Positions 1-8,015 are shown, counted from the first letter of the stretch. The stretch: 64,000 bases of DNA from UBA1783 sp033808805 (GCA_033808805.1 JAPXMY010000007.1:48036-112035), one strand, 5' to 3'. Made by a program: numbers and translations. The notes: generated from the sequence alone by a model not told the origin.

Positions 1-228
1 GCTCATCTCTACATCATTACATCTACCGGTATAGGTAATATATTCACGATGGAAAGCCTGTTTTTCAGCAGTCTGGAAAGTATCTTTTATCATCTCAATT
101 CTTTCCAGGTTACTGGTCAGGATAACTCCAGAAGCAATCTGGTCTTTATTAATGCCCAAATGATGAACTTTAAAATCTTTCTCATATTGTGGTAGTGAAT
201 CAAATTCATTCTTTAATAACTCAGCCAT
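1..228 (-). CDS. Nucleoside phosphorylase-like protein, degenerate, partial (N-terminal 76 codons)
   Basis: This gene runs off the left edge, so only its N-terminus is visible. Its ATG lies inside the TAA stop of the upstream phosphorylase gene (TAATG, 1-nt overlap), which predicts translational coupling. It aligns with the protein at 2548-3288: both have an HHxGI segment, and HREYITYTG here matches YREYVTYTG there. The phosphate-binding GDPxR motif of the uridine/purine phosphorylase family is replaced by TSNLE, so phosphorolysis by this chain alone is doubtful. It may be a non-catalytic partner of the gene before it; that role is inference. Confidence 0.7.
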   Translation of the reverse strand, partial: MAELLKNEFDSLPQYEKDFKVHHLGINKDQIASGVILTSNLERIEMIKDTFQTAEKQAFHREYITYTGRCNDVEMS

Positions 229-1061
229 TATACGATTTCTCCTTTCTCTTCCATCTCTTTTAAGATTTCTGTTGCCCTGATAGCGATTTTTGAACAGACA
301 AGAACACGCTCTTCCATAAAACCCTCTTCAAAAGCTTCTGGGTAAGCTTCTTTTGAATCAGGTCCTTTATAATATTTTGTACCTTCGATCATTGAAGTAT
401 GAGAAACGCAGATTGAACCACACCTTAAGCCTAAACGATGACCGACAGTAAACAGGGTTGCTGATTCATTTTCTACCATTTTTACTCCGGCATCAACCCA
501 AGGCTTCATGCGATCAAAAGTATCAATCATGGCAGTACTGGTTTCACGATAATAGGCATCATGAGCCCTGTATAAGCCTACGATTGGATCTTCACCAAAT
601 TCTTTCGCTGCTCTGATTAAGGCTTCAACAACATAAGGATTGGCTACAGCTGGAAATTCAGCTGGAACATACTCATAAGAGTTGCCATCTCCTCTGACAC
701 AGCCAGTAGCGATGATTATTCTTCCTGGCTCATAATCAGTTAATAAAGCCGCACCAGTGCCAACACGAATCAGGTTTTTACAGCCAATCTGCACACATTC
801 TTCAGCAACTGTTGACACAGCCAGTGGCCCCATTCCACTGGATACTACGGAAATCGGTGTATCATTGTCAGTTACTCCGGTATAGGTATAGTAGGTTCGC
901 TGACCTTTGATAAAACGAGCTTCCTTAAAACATTGGGAAATTATTTTACTTCTCGCCAGATCTCCCGGCATTAAAACAGTCTGGGCAATATCACCAGCTT
1001 TTAAACCAGTAAAAAACATTTCACCCTTTTCATTAGTAAACTTTTTCGCTCTAAATAACAT
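228..1061 (-). CDS. Nucleoside phosphorylase (PNP/UDP family 1)
   Basis: At 277 aa this is a full-length member of the PNP/uridine phosphorylase family, which splits nucleosides with phosphate into base and ribose-1-phosphate. Visible family marks are the phosphate loop PGDLARSK near residue 32, SSGMG near 74, and IRVGTG near 98. The ribose-binding signature normally read as E-M-E is VENES near residue 197, with Met replaced by Asn, so substrate preference is uncertain. It follows the amidohydrolase gene by 9 nt and is coupled by TAATG to the degenerate paralogue at the left edge. It is most similar in layout to the protein at 3288-4100. Confidence 0.85.
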   Translation of the reverse strand: MLFRAKKFTNEKGEMFFTGLKAGDIAQTVLMPGDLARSKIISQCFKEARFIKGQRTYYTYTGVTDNDTPISVVSSGMGPLAVSTVAEECVQIGCKNLIRVGTGAALLTDYEPGRIIIATGCVRGDGNSYEYVPAEFPAVANPYVVEALIRAAKEFGEDPIVGLYRAHDAYYRETSTAMIDTFDRMKPWVDAGVKMVENESATLFTVGHRLGLRCGSICVSHTSMIEGTKYYKGPDSKEAYPEAFEEGFMEERVLVCSKIAIRATEILKEMEEKGEIV

Positions 1062-1070
1062 GTTTTCCTC

Positions 1071-2402
1071 CTACATATTTTTGATTTTTTCGTTTAATAT
1101 TTCGATTCTATCATTACAGGTAGCCACAAATTCTCTTTCATCAAAGCCCTGCAGTTTCTTGTTTCTAACCATCAGATTACCTCTAACAAATACTGTATCA
1201 ATAGCATGTCCATCACCAGCATATAACAGATTGCCAATTGGATGCTGTCTATCCGTCAGTGATAAATCATCATCCATTCTAGCCAAAATCAGATCTGCCT
1301 GATTTCCTACCTTGACTTCTCCTAAATCCTGATATCCTAAAGCCCTGGCACCATTGATGGTCATCATTTTCATTGTTGTTGCAGCATCCATTACTGTTGG
1401 ATCCAAGGTCACTACTTTCTGCAGGTAGGCACCTGCTCTGCCTTCTCTGATCATATCTCTGGTTGAAGAGCTGGCTTCTCCATCACAGCCCATCGCCACA
1501 TTGATTCCTCTTTCCAGCATCTTGGCAATTGGTGGAATACCATCGGAAATCTTCATATTGGTATTTGGACAATGTACTGGATTAGCTTTAGTTTGAGCAA
1601 TCATATCCAGTTCAAAATCAGGTAGCCAGATTGAATGCGCCAATAAGGTTTTTTCATCAAGAATACCGAAATTATATAAGGCTTCTGTTTCACCTCGCAA
1701 GTTATACATTCTGGCTACATTTTCTGTTTCCATTTTTCCTTCACCTAGATGCGTATGATAAACAAGATCTCTTTCATTGGCATATTTTTTCAAAGCCTGG
1801 GCCATCTGTTTACTTACTGCTGGTAAACCTGCTGGAGCTACTGCAGCTCTGATAAGACCATTATTGGCTCCATGAGCCTTACTGTAAATTTCATCAGCAA
1901 TCTTCAAAGCCTTTTCTACACTGATTATCGGGGTAACTTCATTTTCCGCAATATCGGTGGTCGAAACACCATAGGTAGTACGAATTCCAGCATCTTCAAA
2001 AGCCTTGAGCTGAACATCAATTCGAGCCATATCACCCATTTCATTGACAGTAGTAGTACCAAATTTCAGTGAAGACAGACATCCTAGAAGAGTTCCATAA
2101 TAGTAGTCATCATCACTCATATGCTCTTCAATTGAAAACAGTTTAACTAGCCATTCTGTTATTGGAAGATCATCCAATGGTCCTTTTAAAAAGGATTGAG
2201 CCATATGCGTATGAGCATCAGTAAAGCCCGGTAATCCAAGCATTCCGTTAGCGTCAATTACATTAGCTCCCATGGCATCTTCTCTGGCAATTTTTTCACT
2301 GATTTTTGTAAACCTACCATTTTCAATCACAATATTAACCCTTCTGGTGCTTAAATCATCAAGATTCCCAAGGTTAACATTTTTAATTAAATATTTACTC
2401 AT
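1071..2402 (-). CDS. Amidohydrolase, MtaD/SsnA-like (adenosine-type deaminase or chlorohydrolase family)
   Basis: This is a 443-aa metal-dependent hydrolase of the amidohydrolase superfamily. Metal and active-site motifs are all present: the HTH pair in GFTDAHTHM near residue 65, YHTHLGEG near 217, the LAHSIW histidine, HCPNTNMK and the GCDGEASSS aspartate. This pattern fits 5-methylthioadenosine/S-adenosylhomocysteine deaminase and guanine or cytosine deaminase relatives; the exact substrate cannot be read from sequence. It sits between two phosphorylase pairs, so deamination of a nucleoside before or after phosphorolysis is a reasonable inference. RBS AGAGG precedes the ATG. Confidence 0.8.
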   Translation of the reverse strand: MSKYLIKNVNLGNLDDLSTRRVNIVIENGRFTKISEKIAREDAMGANVIDANGMLGLPGFTDAHTHMAQSFLKGPLDDLPITEWLVKLFSIEEHMSDDDYYYGTLLGCLSSLKFGTTTVNEMGDMARIDVQLKAFEDAGIRTTYGVSTTDIAENEVTPIISVEKALKIADEIYSKAHGANNGLIRAAVAPAGLPAVSKQMAQALKKYANERDLVYHTHLGEGKMETENVARMYNLRGETEALYNFGILDEKTLLAHSIWLPDFELDMIAQTKANPVHCPNTNMKISDGIPPIAKMLERGINVAMGCDGEASSSTRDMIREGRAGAYLQKVVTLDPTVMDAATTMKMMTINGARALGYQDLGEVKVGNQADLILARMDDDLSLTDRQHPIGNLLYAGDGHAIDTVFVRGNLMVRNKKLQGFDEREFVATCNDRIEILNEKIKNM

Positions 2403-2461
2403 TTTTTTACCTCTTTTTTAGTTTTTTTATTTTTACTATTATTATTATTATATCCTTCAGA

Positions 2462-2498
2462 AACAATAGCTGGCCACCAACATCAAAAAACTATTGTT
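2462..2498 (-). promoter_or_regulatory. Hairpin upstream of the amidohydrolase gene
   Basis: AACAATAG and CTATTGTT (8-bp arms) flank a 21-nt loop in the 145-nt gap between the degenerate phosphorylase and the amidohydrolase. A TATAAT hexamer on the minus strand (2447-2452) lies just after it without a clear -35. The outer arm continues into TGTTGATAT (2495-2503), a motif repeated upstream of the first gene of the cluster at 4158-4166. It may be an operator or an mRNA stem; its function is unknown. Confidence 0.4.
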
Positions 2499-2547
2499 GA
2501 TATTAATTATTAACTGACTTCAATATTTTTTTAAAAGATAAAGATTA

Positions 2548-3288
2548 TTACATCGTTAATACATCAGCGACAATCTTAAACATCTCTTCTCTTTTGGCAT
2601 TTAAAGCTTCTTCGTCCAATTTTTCACCTGTCAGATAATTTTCATGCACTAAAGCTAGTGAAGCGACCTTATTTCTAATACAGCTGGAAGTAATATACAT
2701 TGAACTGGTTTCCCCATCAAAAATATCAACACCTAAATTGGTCCATTTTTTTATTCTTTCCATCCCATCAGGGCCATATGGCGAATCTAAGTTTTCTACA
2801 TCATGAGTTCTGAAAATTGAAACCCTGAGATCTTTTTTACGCTCCAAAAGTTTAAATAGTAAATCCATATCCGCAATCGCTGGATAAGATATATCGATAT
2901 ATTCTTTACTGTTTCCCTCACTTCTTACCGAACCTGAAGCTAGACAAAGTTCGCCAACTTCAATGTGCGGTTGAATCGCTGGATTTTCACCAATTCTGAT
3001 AATCTGCTTAACATCCAGATGATGTAACTCTTCAATAGCGATAGCTACCGGCATACAGCCAAAACCACAGCTCATAATGCTTAGTGGTTTACCTTTATAG
3101 CTGCCGGTGTAGGTAACATATTCACGATAGTCACCCATCATCTGGGCATTTTCTAAAAATTTGGCATAGAAAGGAATCATTAATGGATCTGGTGTTATTA
3201 TTACATTTTCAGCTATGTGTTCTTTTCTAATCCCGATATGGTGCATGCGACCATCAACGTGAGTCATCATAAAACTTTTAAATTTCAT
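2548..3288 (-). CDS. Degenerate nucleoside phosphorylase paralogue
   Basis: This 246-aa protein has the PNP/UDP family fold pattern (YREYVTYTG, SCGFG, IIRIGE, RSEGNS, YPAIAD) but its key positions are altered. The phosphate loop PGDPxR reads TPDPLM, the Thr of RVGT is Glu, and the ribose-binding E-M-E segment reads FDGETSS. It is therefore unlikely to be an ordinary phosphorylase alone. Its ATG overlaps the TAA of the upstream intact paralogue by 1 nt (TAATG), exactly as for the pair at the left edge. A structural or regulatory subunit of a hetero-oligomer is the favoured inference; an altered nucleoside-binding function is the alternative. Confidence 0.75.
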   Translation of the reverse strand: MKFKSFMMTHVDGRMHHIGIRKEHIAENVIITPDPLMIPFYAKFLENAQMMGDYREYVTYTGSYKGKPLSIMSCGFGCMPVAIAIEELHHLDVKQIIRIGENPAIQPHIEVGELCLASGSVRSEGNSKEYIDISYPAIADMDLLFKLLERKKDLRVSIFRTHDVENLDSPYGPDGMERIKKWTNLGVDIFDGETSSMYITSSCIRNKVASLALVHENYLTGEKLDEEALNAKREEMFKIVADVLTM

Positions 3289-4100
3289 TATAGTCTTCCC
3301 TCCTGGTCCAATATTTCTACTGCTCTGATGGCAATTCTAGCTATCGTCTCAATACGACTTTGAAGGTAGGCAGGATCCTGATAGGCAGCATAAATAGCAT
3401 CTCCAGAGGCATCCTTTTCATCAAACATTGAACCTAAGGCGACACAGATTGTACCTGTCTTCATTCCCAGTAAATGACCAAAGGTAAACAGTGTTCCCGA
3501 TTCATTTTCCACAACCTTGACATCCATATCTATCCACTTCTGCATTCTTTCTTTTAAACCTTCATGAGCAGCCTTTGATTCCATATAGAAGGCATCATGA
3601 CTGCGATACATGCCAACAATAGCTTCTTCTTTCATTTCTTTAGCTGCTTTAGCTAAAGCGGCAATAACATGAGGATGAGCTACAGCTGGATAGTCTTCAG
3701 GCACCAACTCATAAGAAGCTCCTTCACCTCTGATGCAGCCACTGGCAATAACAATTGTTCCAGGAACTGTTCCCGGAATAATTCCACCACAGGTTCCTAC
3801 TCTGATAACAGTACTTGCCCCGGCAAAAGATAAATCTTCTAATGCTGTGGCGACACAGTTACAACCCATTCCTGATGAACAGACTGCGATATCGCTTCCT
3901 TTTTCTGTTTTTCCAACATAGGCACTGTAAGTACCTTTTCTAGATAAGAAACTGCTGTCATGAAAGAAACTGCTGATCAATTTACTGCGATTAGGATCTC
4001 CAGGCAGCAGTACCGCCTTGGCAATTGAATTCATCGCTAATCCCGTACGCTCTAATTTTCCTTCATTATCTAGTCTAGGTTTGCTTTGATAAAACTTCAT
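3288..4100 (-). CDS. Nucleoside phosphorylase (PNP/UDP family 1)
   Basis: An intact PNP/UDP family member of 270 aa from the preferred start. The phosphate loop LLPGDPNRSK, CSSGMG, IRVGTCGG and YPAVAH are all present. The ribose-site segment reads VENES with Asn for the usual Met, as in the paralogue at 228-1061. The ATG at 4100 is chosen because GGGAGG lies 13 nt upstream; an upstream GTG in frame would add 19 unlikely residues. It is the first gene of the minus-strand nucleoside cluster and is coupled to the degenerate paralogue through TAATG. Confidence 0.85.
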   Translation of the reverse strand: MKFYQSKPRLDNEGKLERTGLAMNSIAKAVLLPGDPNRSKLISSFFHDSSFLSRKGTYSAYVGKTEKGSDIAVCSSGMGCNCVATALEDLSFAGASTVIRVGTCGGIIPGTVPGTIVIASGCIRGEGASYELVPEDYPAVAHPHVIAALAKAAKEMKEEAIVGMYRSHDAFYMESKAAHEGLKERMQKWIDMDVKVVENESGTLFTFGHLLGMKTGTICVALGSMFDEKDASGDAIYAAYQDPAYLQSRIETIARIAIRAVEILDQEGRL

Positions 4101-4124
4101 TTTTGCTTTTTTACCTCCCTTTAA

Positions 4125-4166
4125 ACAAAAAATGGCCCCGCAAAGCCGGCCAACCACTGTTGATAT
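4125..4166 (-). promoter_or_regulatory. Leader hairpin with U-run and shared TGTTGATAT motif
   Basis: In the leader of the phosphorylase cluster the minus strand reads TGGCC, a 10-nt GC-rich loop, GGCCA, then a run of six T. This resembles a short intrinsic terminator and could act as an attenuator. It is directly preceded by TGTTGATAT (plus-strand view, 4158-4166) followed by AT-rich sequence, the same motif seen at 2495-2503 before the amidohydrolase. No known riboswitch consensus was recognised. Confidence 0.4.
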
Positions 4167-4213
4167 GAATAATTATTCACTCTTATACCTCTTTTGAGGC
4201 AACTTCTGATTGT

Positions 4214-4243
4214 AGATTAGCATAGTTATTTTAATGTTGTCAA
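4214..4243 (-). promoter_or_regulatory. Promoter of the phosphorylase cluster
   Basis: On the minus strand a perfect TTGACA (4238-4243) is followed after 18 nt by TAATCT (4214-4219) with an upstream TG (extended -10). It directs transcription into the gene starting at 4100, with a leader of about 105 nt. It lies back to back with the plus-strand -10 of the nucleoside hydrolase, so the two transcripts may be co-regulated or compete. Confidence 0.65.
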
Positions 4244-4251
4244 GAGTTTGT

Positions 4252-4257
4252 TATAAT
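4252..4257 (+). promoter_or_regulatory. -10 element of the nucleoside hydrolase gene
   Basis: A perfect TATAAT lies 18 nt before the ATG at 4276, leaving a very short 5' leader with the RBS AGAGGTGA. No good -35 is seen at 16-18 nt, so activation or a weak promoter is possible. Confidence 0.45.
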
Positions 4258-4275
4258 TGCAACAGAGGTGAAATT

Positions 4276-5262
4276 ATGACTGATAAAAGAAAGGTAATAT
4301 TTGATACCGATATAGGAGATGATGATGCAGTTGCTTTGGCTGCCTGTCTATTATCGGACAAGGTAGATGTTATTGGAATTACTACTGTTCATGGCAATCT
4401 GCCAATTGAATGTGCCAATGACAATGCTTTAAGAATGGTTGATTTTTTCAAAAAAGATATCAAAGTTTACCAAGGGTGTAAACAACCGCTGGTAAGACAT
4501 CTGAACAAAGGCCGAAAAATGACTACGCTAATGCAGACTGTCAATACCATTATCGATGGTAAGATGATCAGAATCCATGCGGAAACTTTACCACTTCCAG
4601 AAACTGATTTAAAAATAGAAAACACTCATGCTGTTTCATATATTGTTGATACCTTAAAAAATTCAGCAGAGAAAATTGATATCTGCGCTGTTGGCCCACT
4701 GACAAATATTGGTGCAGCCTTGATTTTAGATAAAGATATCATCAAGAATATTGGTACCATCTATATTATGGGTGGTGGACTGTATAAAGGTAACCGCACC
4801 CCTGTTGCAGAAGCAAATTTCTATGATGATCCAGAGGCAGCTGAAATTGTCTTGAATAGCAAAGCTGATGTTTTAGTTTGTCCACTGGAAGCCTGTGAGC
4901 AGGGTGCTACATTTACCAGAAAAGATTTACAGCAGATCAAAGCACTGCATAATCCAGCTGCTGACTTTATTTATAATGTCCTGGATGGCTATATTAAAAG
5001 AGGTATTATCCTCTTTGGTGGTGGTGATGAGTGCTGCGCCTATGATTATGCCGCTGTAGCTCCACTTCTTGAACCAGGTGTAAATACAGAAGTAAGAAAA
5101 GATGTCGCTCATGTTGATTTTTCTGGAGGTATGGCTGATGGCCAATTAGTAATTGACCGCAGAAACTTTGGTGTCTGGTCTGCTAATGCCAATATTGTCT
5201 ACCAGCAGGATGGCCAGAAAGTCCATGATTTACTGCTTGATTTACTTGAAAAATATAAATAG
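4276..5262 (+). CDS. Inosine/uridine-preferring nucleoside hydrolase
   Basis: This 328-aa protein hydrolyses the N-glycosidic bond of nucleosides using a bound calcium ion. The family signature FDTDIGDDDA lies at the N-terminus, and CAVGPLTNIG and the GGGLYKG region match the family. The ATG at 4276 is preferred over an upstream TTG because AGAGGTGA sits directly before it. It is transcribed divergently from the phosphorylase cluster, giving a hydrolytic as well as a phosphorolytic route. A strong terminator follows the stop. Confidence 0.92.
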   Translation: MTDKRKVIFDTDIGDDDAVALAACLLSDKVDVIGITTVHGNLPIECANDNALRMVDFFKKDIKVYQGCKQPLVRHLNKGRKMTTLMQTVNTIIDGKMIRIHAETLPLPETDLKIENTHAVSYIVDTLKNSAEKIDICAVGPLTNIGAALILDKDIIKNIGTIYIMGGGLYKGNRTPVAEANFYDDPEAAEIVLNSKADVLVCPLEACEQGATFTRKDLQQIKALHNPAADFIYNVLDGYIKRGIILFGGGDECCAYDYAAVAPLLEPGVNTEVRKDVAHVDFSGGMADGQLVIDRRNFGVWSANANIVYQQDGQKVHDLLLDLLEKYK

Positions 5263-5275
5263 TCTGATAGATAAA

Positions 5276-5309
5276 AAATGCTTGTTGGCTCCAACAAGCA
5301 TTTGTTTTT
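5276..5309. terminator. Bidirectional intrinsic terminator
   Basis: AATGCTTGTTG and CAACAAGCATT form an 11-bp stem with a 4-nt loop, with T-runs on both strands. It serves the nucleoside hydrolase on the plus strand and the uridine phosphorylase on the minus strand. Confidence 0.9.
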
Positions 5310-6054
5310 ATCTGTCTTTTTTACTATCCTGTTCGATCAGGATTTTTAGTGCTTCACAGGCAACTTCAACTGATTTTTCCATTTCAGTAAAAGCCATAAT
5401 GGCTGAAGCACGACACTTTCTGATTGAACTTATAATAAATAATGCTGCACATTCCATTTCACTGGAAACAACATGTCCTCTTTTCCAGGCTTCCCATCTT
5501 TCTTTCAGACGATATTCACTAGGCATGGTTTCTGGCTCATGCTGGCCATAAAAGGAATCTTTTGACTGGGTAATTCCTTCTAAAAAGTTATACCCCAGTT
5601 TTTGAGCCGCTTTTACTAATGCTTCAACCACATGTCTATCAGCCACAGCTGGATACTCAATGGGAATATAGTGAATCGTTGTTCCTTCATCTCTGACGGC
5701 AGCATTATTGATAACTCCATCTAAAGTTGGATCAAATGATTCCTCAGATACCCTGCCAGCTGTCCCGACTCTGATAAAAGTATCAGCACCAGCAGCAATC
5801 AATTCTTCCACACAGATAGCTGTCGAAGGACAGCCCATACCAGTAGAAGTAACCGAAACCTTAACACCATTAAGTGTTCCAGTATAGGTTTTATGTTCTC
5901 TATTATGAGCTACCAGTTTCGCATTATCAAAATATGAAGCAATCAGATCAGTTCTAAAAGGATCACCAGGTAATAGGACATATCTTCCTACATCGCCTTT
6001 TTTCAAATGCACATGATATAAAAGATCTGGATCTTTTTTACTATAAAATGCCAT
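5308..6054 (-). CDS. udp: Uridine phosphorylase
   Basis: This 248-aa protein is the canonical phosphorylase of the cluster. It carries the phosphate loop LLPGDPFR, TSTGMG, FIRVGTAG, the substrate segment SKDSFYGQHEP typical of uridine phosphorylase, and an intact SSEMECAAL ribose site. It converts uridine and phosphate to uracil and ribose-1-phosphate in the cytoplasm. It lies 11 nt after groES and is presumably co-transcribed with it. Unlike its neighbours, no key residue is missing. Confidence 0.9.
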   Translation of the reverse strand: MAFYSKKDPDLLYHVHLKKGDVGRYVLLPGDPFRTDLIASYFDNAKLVAHNREHKTYTGTLNGVKVSVTSTGMGCPSTAICVEELIAAGADTFIRVGTAGRVSEESFDPTLDGVINNAAVRDEGTTIHYIPIEYPAVADRHVVEALVKAAQKLGYNFLEGITQSKDSFYGQHEPETMPSEYRLKERWEAWKRGHVVSSEMECAALFIISSIRKCRASAIMAFTEMEKSVEVACEALKILIEQDSKKDR

Positions 6055-6065
6055 AACATATCCTC

Positions 6066-6347
6066 CTATTCAATAATCGCTAAAATATCTGTTTCTGGTA
6101 CTATCAGATATTTTTCATTTAAATACTCAACTTCTGTTGCCGCATAATTATCAAAAATTACTTTATCATTTACCTTTACTAGTGGTAATTCTCGTTTTCC
6201 ATCAACAACTTTACCTTCTGTAACCGCTACGACAACAGCGATATTTTCCTCTTCTTTAGCATCAGCACTCAGGATAATTCCGCTGGCAGTTTTAGTTTCT
6301 ACAATGGTTCTTTTCAGTAACACATTGCCATTTAATGGTCTTATCAT
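6066..6347 (-). CDS. groES: Co-chaperonin GroES (Cpn10)
   Basis: A 93-aa Cpn10 protein beginning IRPLNGNVLLKR and containing the mobile-loop region TKTASGIILS that docks on GroEL. It caps the GroEL folding chamber. No groEL lies next to it; the downstream gene is udp. No CIRCE inverted repeat is visible upstream, so HrcA control is not supported. A good housekeeping promoter lies at 6381-6408. Confidence 0.9.
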   Translation of the reverse strand: MIRPLNGNVLLKRTIVETKTASGIILSADAKEEENIAVVVAVTEGKVVDGKRELPLVKVNDKVIFDNYAATEVEYLNEKYLIVPETDILAIIE

Positions 6348-6380
6348 ATACCCTGTCTCCTTATTTTTAATTCTAATTAA

Positions 6381-6408
6381 ATTATAAGGCTTAAAACCAT
6401 TTTTTCAA
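6381..6408 (-). promoter_or_regulatory. Promoter of groES-udp
   Basis: On the minus strand TTGAAA (6403-6408) and TATAAT (6381-6386) are separated by 16 nt, about 34 nt before the groES ATG. Confidence 0.75.
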
Positions 6409-6426
6409 AATTTTTAATTAATTACT

Positions 6427-7644
6427 CTACCTGATGCCATACTTTTCAATGATATAGTCCATATCTTTATCACCCCTGCCTGATAAATTAACCAAGATTG
6501 AACCCTTTTTCATTTTCTTAGCTAGCTTGATCGCATAGGCAACAGCATGAGCACTTTCGATAGCTGGAATAATGCCTTCTAGTCTAGAAAGTTCATAAAA
6601 TGCATCTAAACTTTCTTCATCAGTCACAACATCATATTTTACTCGGCCTATATCTTTTAAAAAGGCATGTTCTGGACCACTTGAAGGATAATCCAGACCA
6701 CTGGCAATTGAATAGACAGGTGCTGCTTCTCCTTTTTCATCCTTTAACATAATGCTGTTAAAACCATGCATTATTCCCTCTTCACCATAAGTCAGGCTGG
6801 CTGCATGATCGCCAATCTTTTCACCTCTACCTAAAGGCTCAACACCATAGATTTCAACTGGATCAGCCAAGAAACCAGAAAAAATACCCATCGAGTTAGA
6901 ACCACCACCAACACAGGCAACTACCGCATCTGGCAGCTCACCAGTCATTTCAAAAAACTGCTCTCGCGCTTCTACTCCAACAATCGCCTGAAAATCTCTA
7001 ACCATCATTGGGAAAGGATGAGGACCTACTACTGAACCGATACAATAGATACAGTTTTTATAATCATCAATATAAGCTTTAAAAGCCGCATCTACTGCCT
7101 CTTTTAAAGAAGCTAAACCTTCAGTTACTTCAATAACGTTGGCCCCTAAAAGTTTCATCCTGGAAACATTTGGCGCCTGTTTCGCTATATCTGTTTTACC
7201 CATATAGATATCACATTCCAAACCAAAATAAGCCGCTGCTGTAGCCAAAGCTACTCCATGCTGGCCAGCACCTGTCTCCGCAATGACCTTCTTTTTACCC
7301 ATATACTTGGCCAAAAGAGCTTCTCCCATACAGTGATTAAGTTTGTGAGCACCGGTATGATTCAGATCTTCCCTTTTAACATAAATCTGCACATTACCAT
7401 ACTTGTTGGATAATCTTTCTAAATGGGAAATAGGGGTTGGTCTACCCTGAAAATCTTTTCTGATTCTTCTTAACTCAGCAATAAACCTGGTCGACTTACA
7501 GATAGTGAAATATGCATCACTGATTTCCTGCATTGCTTCTTTTAGCTCATCGGAAACATAACATCCACCATACCTGCCATAAAATCCATTTAAATCTGGA
7601 TACCTTTTGAAATAGTTGTCAAAATCAAATTCGTGTCTTTTCAT
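6427..7644 (-). CDS. trpB: Tryptophan synthase beta chain, stand-alone
   Basis: This 405-aa TrpB makes tryptophan from indole and serine using PLP. The PLP lysine is in HTGAHKLNHC, with GAGQHG, the phosphate loop GGGSNSMG and SGRGDKD also present. The usual HKINN is HKLNH and the GSGTLKDA segment is EGLASLKEA, so it is somewhat divergent. No trpA or other trp gene is nearby; the downstream gene is groES. A stand-alone TrpB would fit indole salvage. The RBS AGAGGAG precedes the ATG, and the gene is preceded by a T-box leader. Confidence 0.92.
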   Translation of the reverse strand: MKRHEFDFDNYFKRYPDLNGFYGRYGGCYVSDELKEAMQEISDAYFTICKSTRFIAELRRIRKDFQGRPTPISHLERLSNKYGNVQIYVKREDLNHTGAHKLNHCMGEALLAKYMGKKKVIAETGAGQHGVALATAAAYFGLECDIYMGKTDIAKQAPNVSRMKLLGANVIEVTEGLASLKEAVDAAFKAYIDDYKNCIYCIGSVVGPHPFPMMVRDFQAIVGVEAREQFFEMTGELPDAVVACVGGGSNSMGIFSGFLADPVEIYGVEPLGRGEKIGDHAASLTYGEEGIMHGFNSIMLKDEKGEAAPVYSIASGLDYPSSGPEHAFLKDIGRVKYDVVTDEESLDAFYELSRLEGIIPAIESAHAVAYAIKLAKKMKKGSILVNLSGRGDKDMDYIIEKYGIR

Positions 7645-7673
7645 CTTTTTTCTCCTCTTCTACTGCTGAGAAA

Positions 7674-7940
7674 TAAAAAATCCTCAACAGAAATAACTTT
7701 CTATCAAGGACGAATAATAATCCGTGGTGCCACCTTGCTTCATGAAAAATTCATGCACTTATAAGATACTAACATATCTTTGACAATTAACGTCTGTCTT
7801 CACGTTGTAGAATACTCTGCCTTGGCATTTGACTACACCCTCAATGGTCCATTTAACAAACCGTTTCCTGCTGAACTTCCACCACCATCAGCTCTCTTTA
7901 AAGTCGTATTTTGTTTTTATCTCCATCTCATCGGTTTCTT
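7674..7940 (-). ncRNA. T-box leader, probably tryptophan-specific
   Basis: The conserved T-box AGGTGGCACCACGG is complementary to 7722-7735. The antiterminator can form from CAAGG and ACG of this box with the downstream CGTCCTTG. The competing terminator is a 12-bp stem (7682-7709) with loop GTTA and a T-run at 7674-7681. A candidate specifier TGG (complement of 7849-7851), followed by A, lies in the Stem I 3' side, which matches tRNA-Trp. Uncharged tRNA-Trp should allow read-through into trpB. Confidence 0.88.
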
Positions 7941-7946
7941 TTTTGT

Positions 7947-7976
7947 ATTATAACTCCAATAAAAATATCTTGTCAA
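7947..7976 (-). promoter_or_regulatory. Promoter of the T-box-trpB unit
   Basis: Perfect TTGACA (7971-7976) and TATAAT (7947-7952) hexamers on the minus strand are separated by 18 nt, immediately upstream of the T-box leader. Confidence 0.85.
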
Positions 7977-7977
7977 C

Positions 7978-8001
7978 AGAAAATAAAAATATCGATTAAT
8001 T
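7978..8001 (+). repeat. 24-bp near-direct repeat, left copy
   Basis: Matches 9369-9392 at 21 of 24 positions, ending in TCGATTAATT in both. The two copies flank the small membrane protein and the Bro-N gene. They could be target or attachment-like repeats, but the AT-richness weakens the case. Confidence 0.4.
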
Positions 8002-8015
8002 TATGATTGATAAGT

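Noticed and set aside
6348..6426. CIRCE heat-shock element before groES
   Set aside because: No TTAGCACTC/GAGTGCTAA inverted repeat is present.
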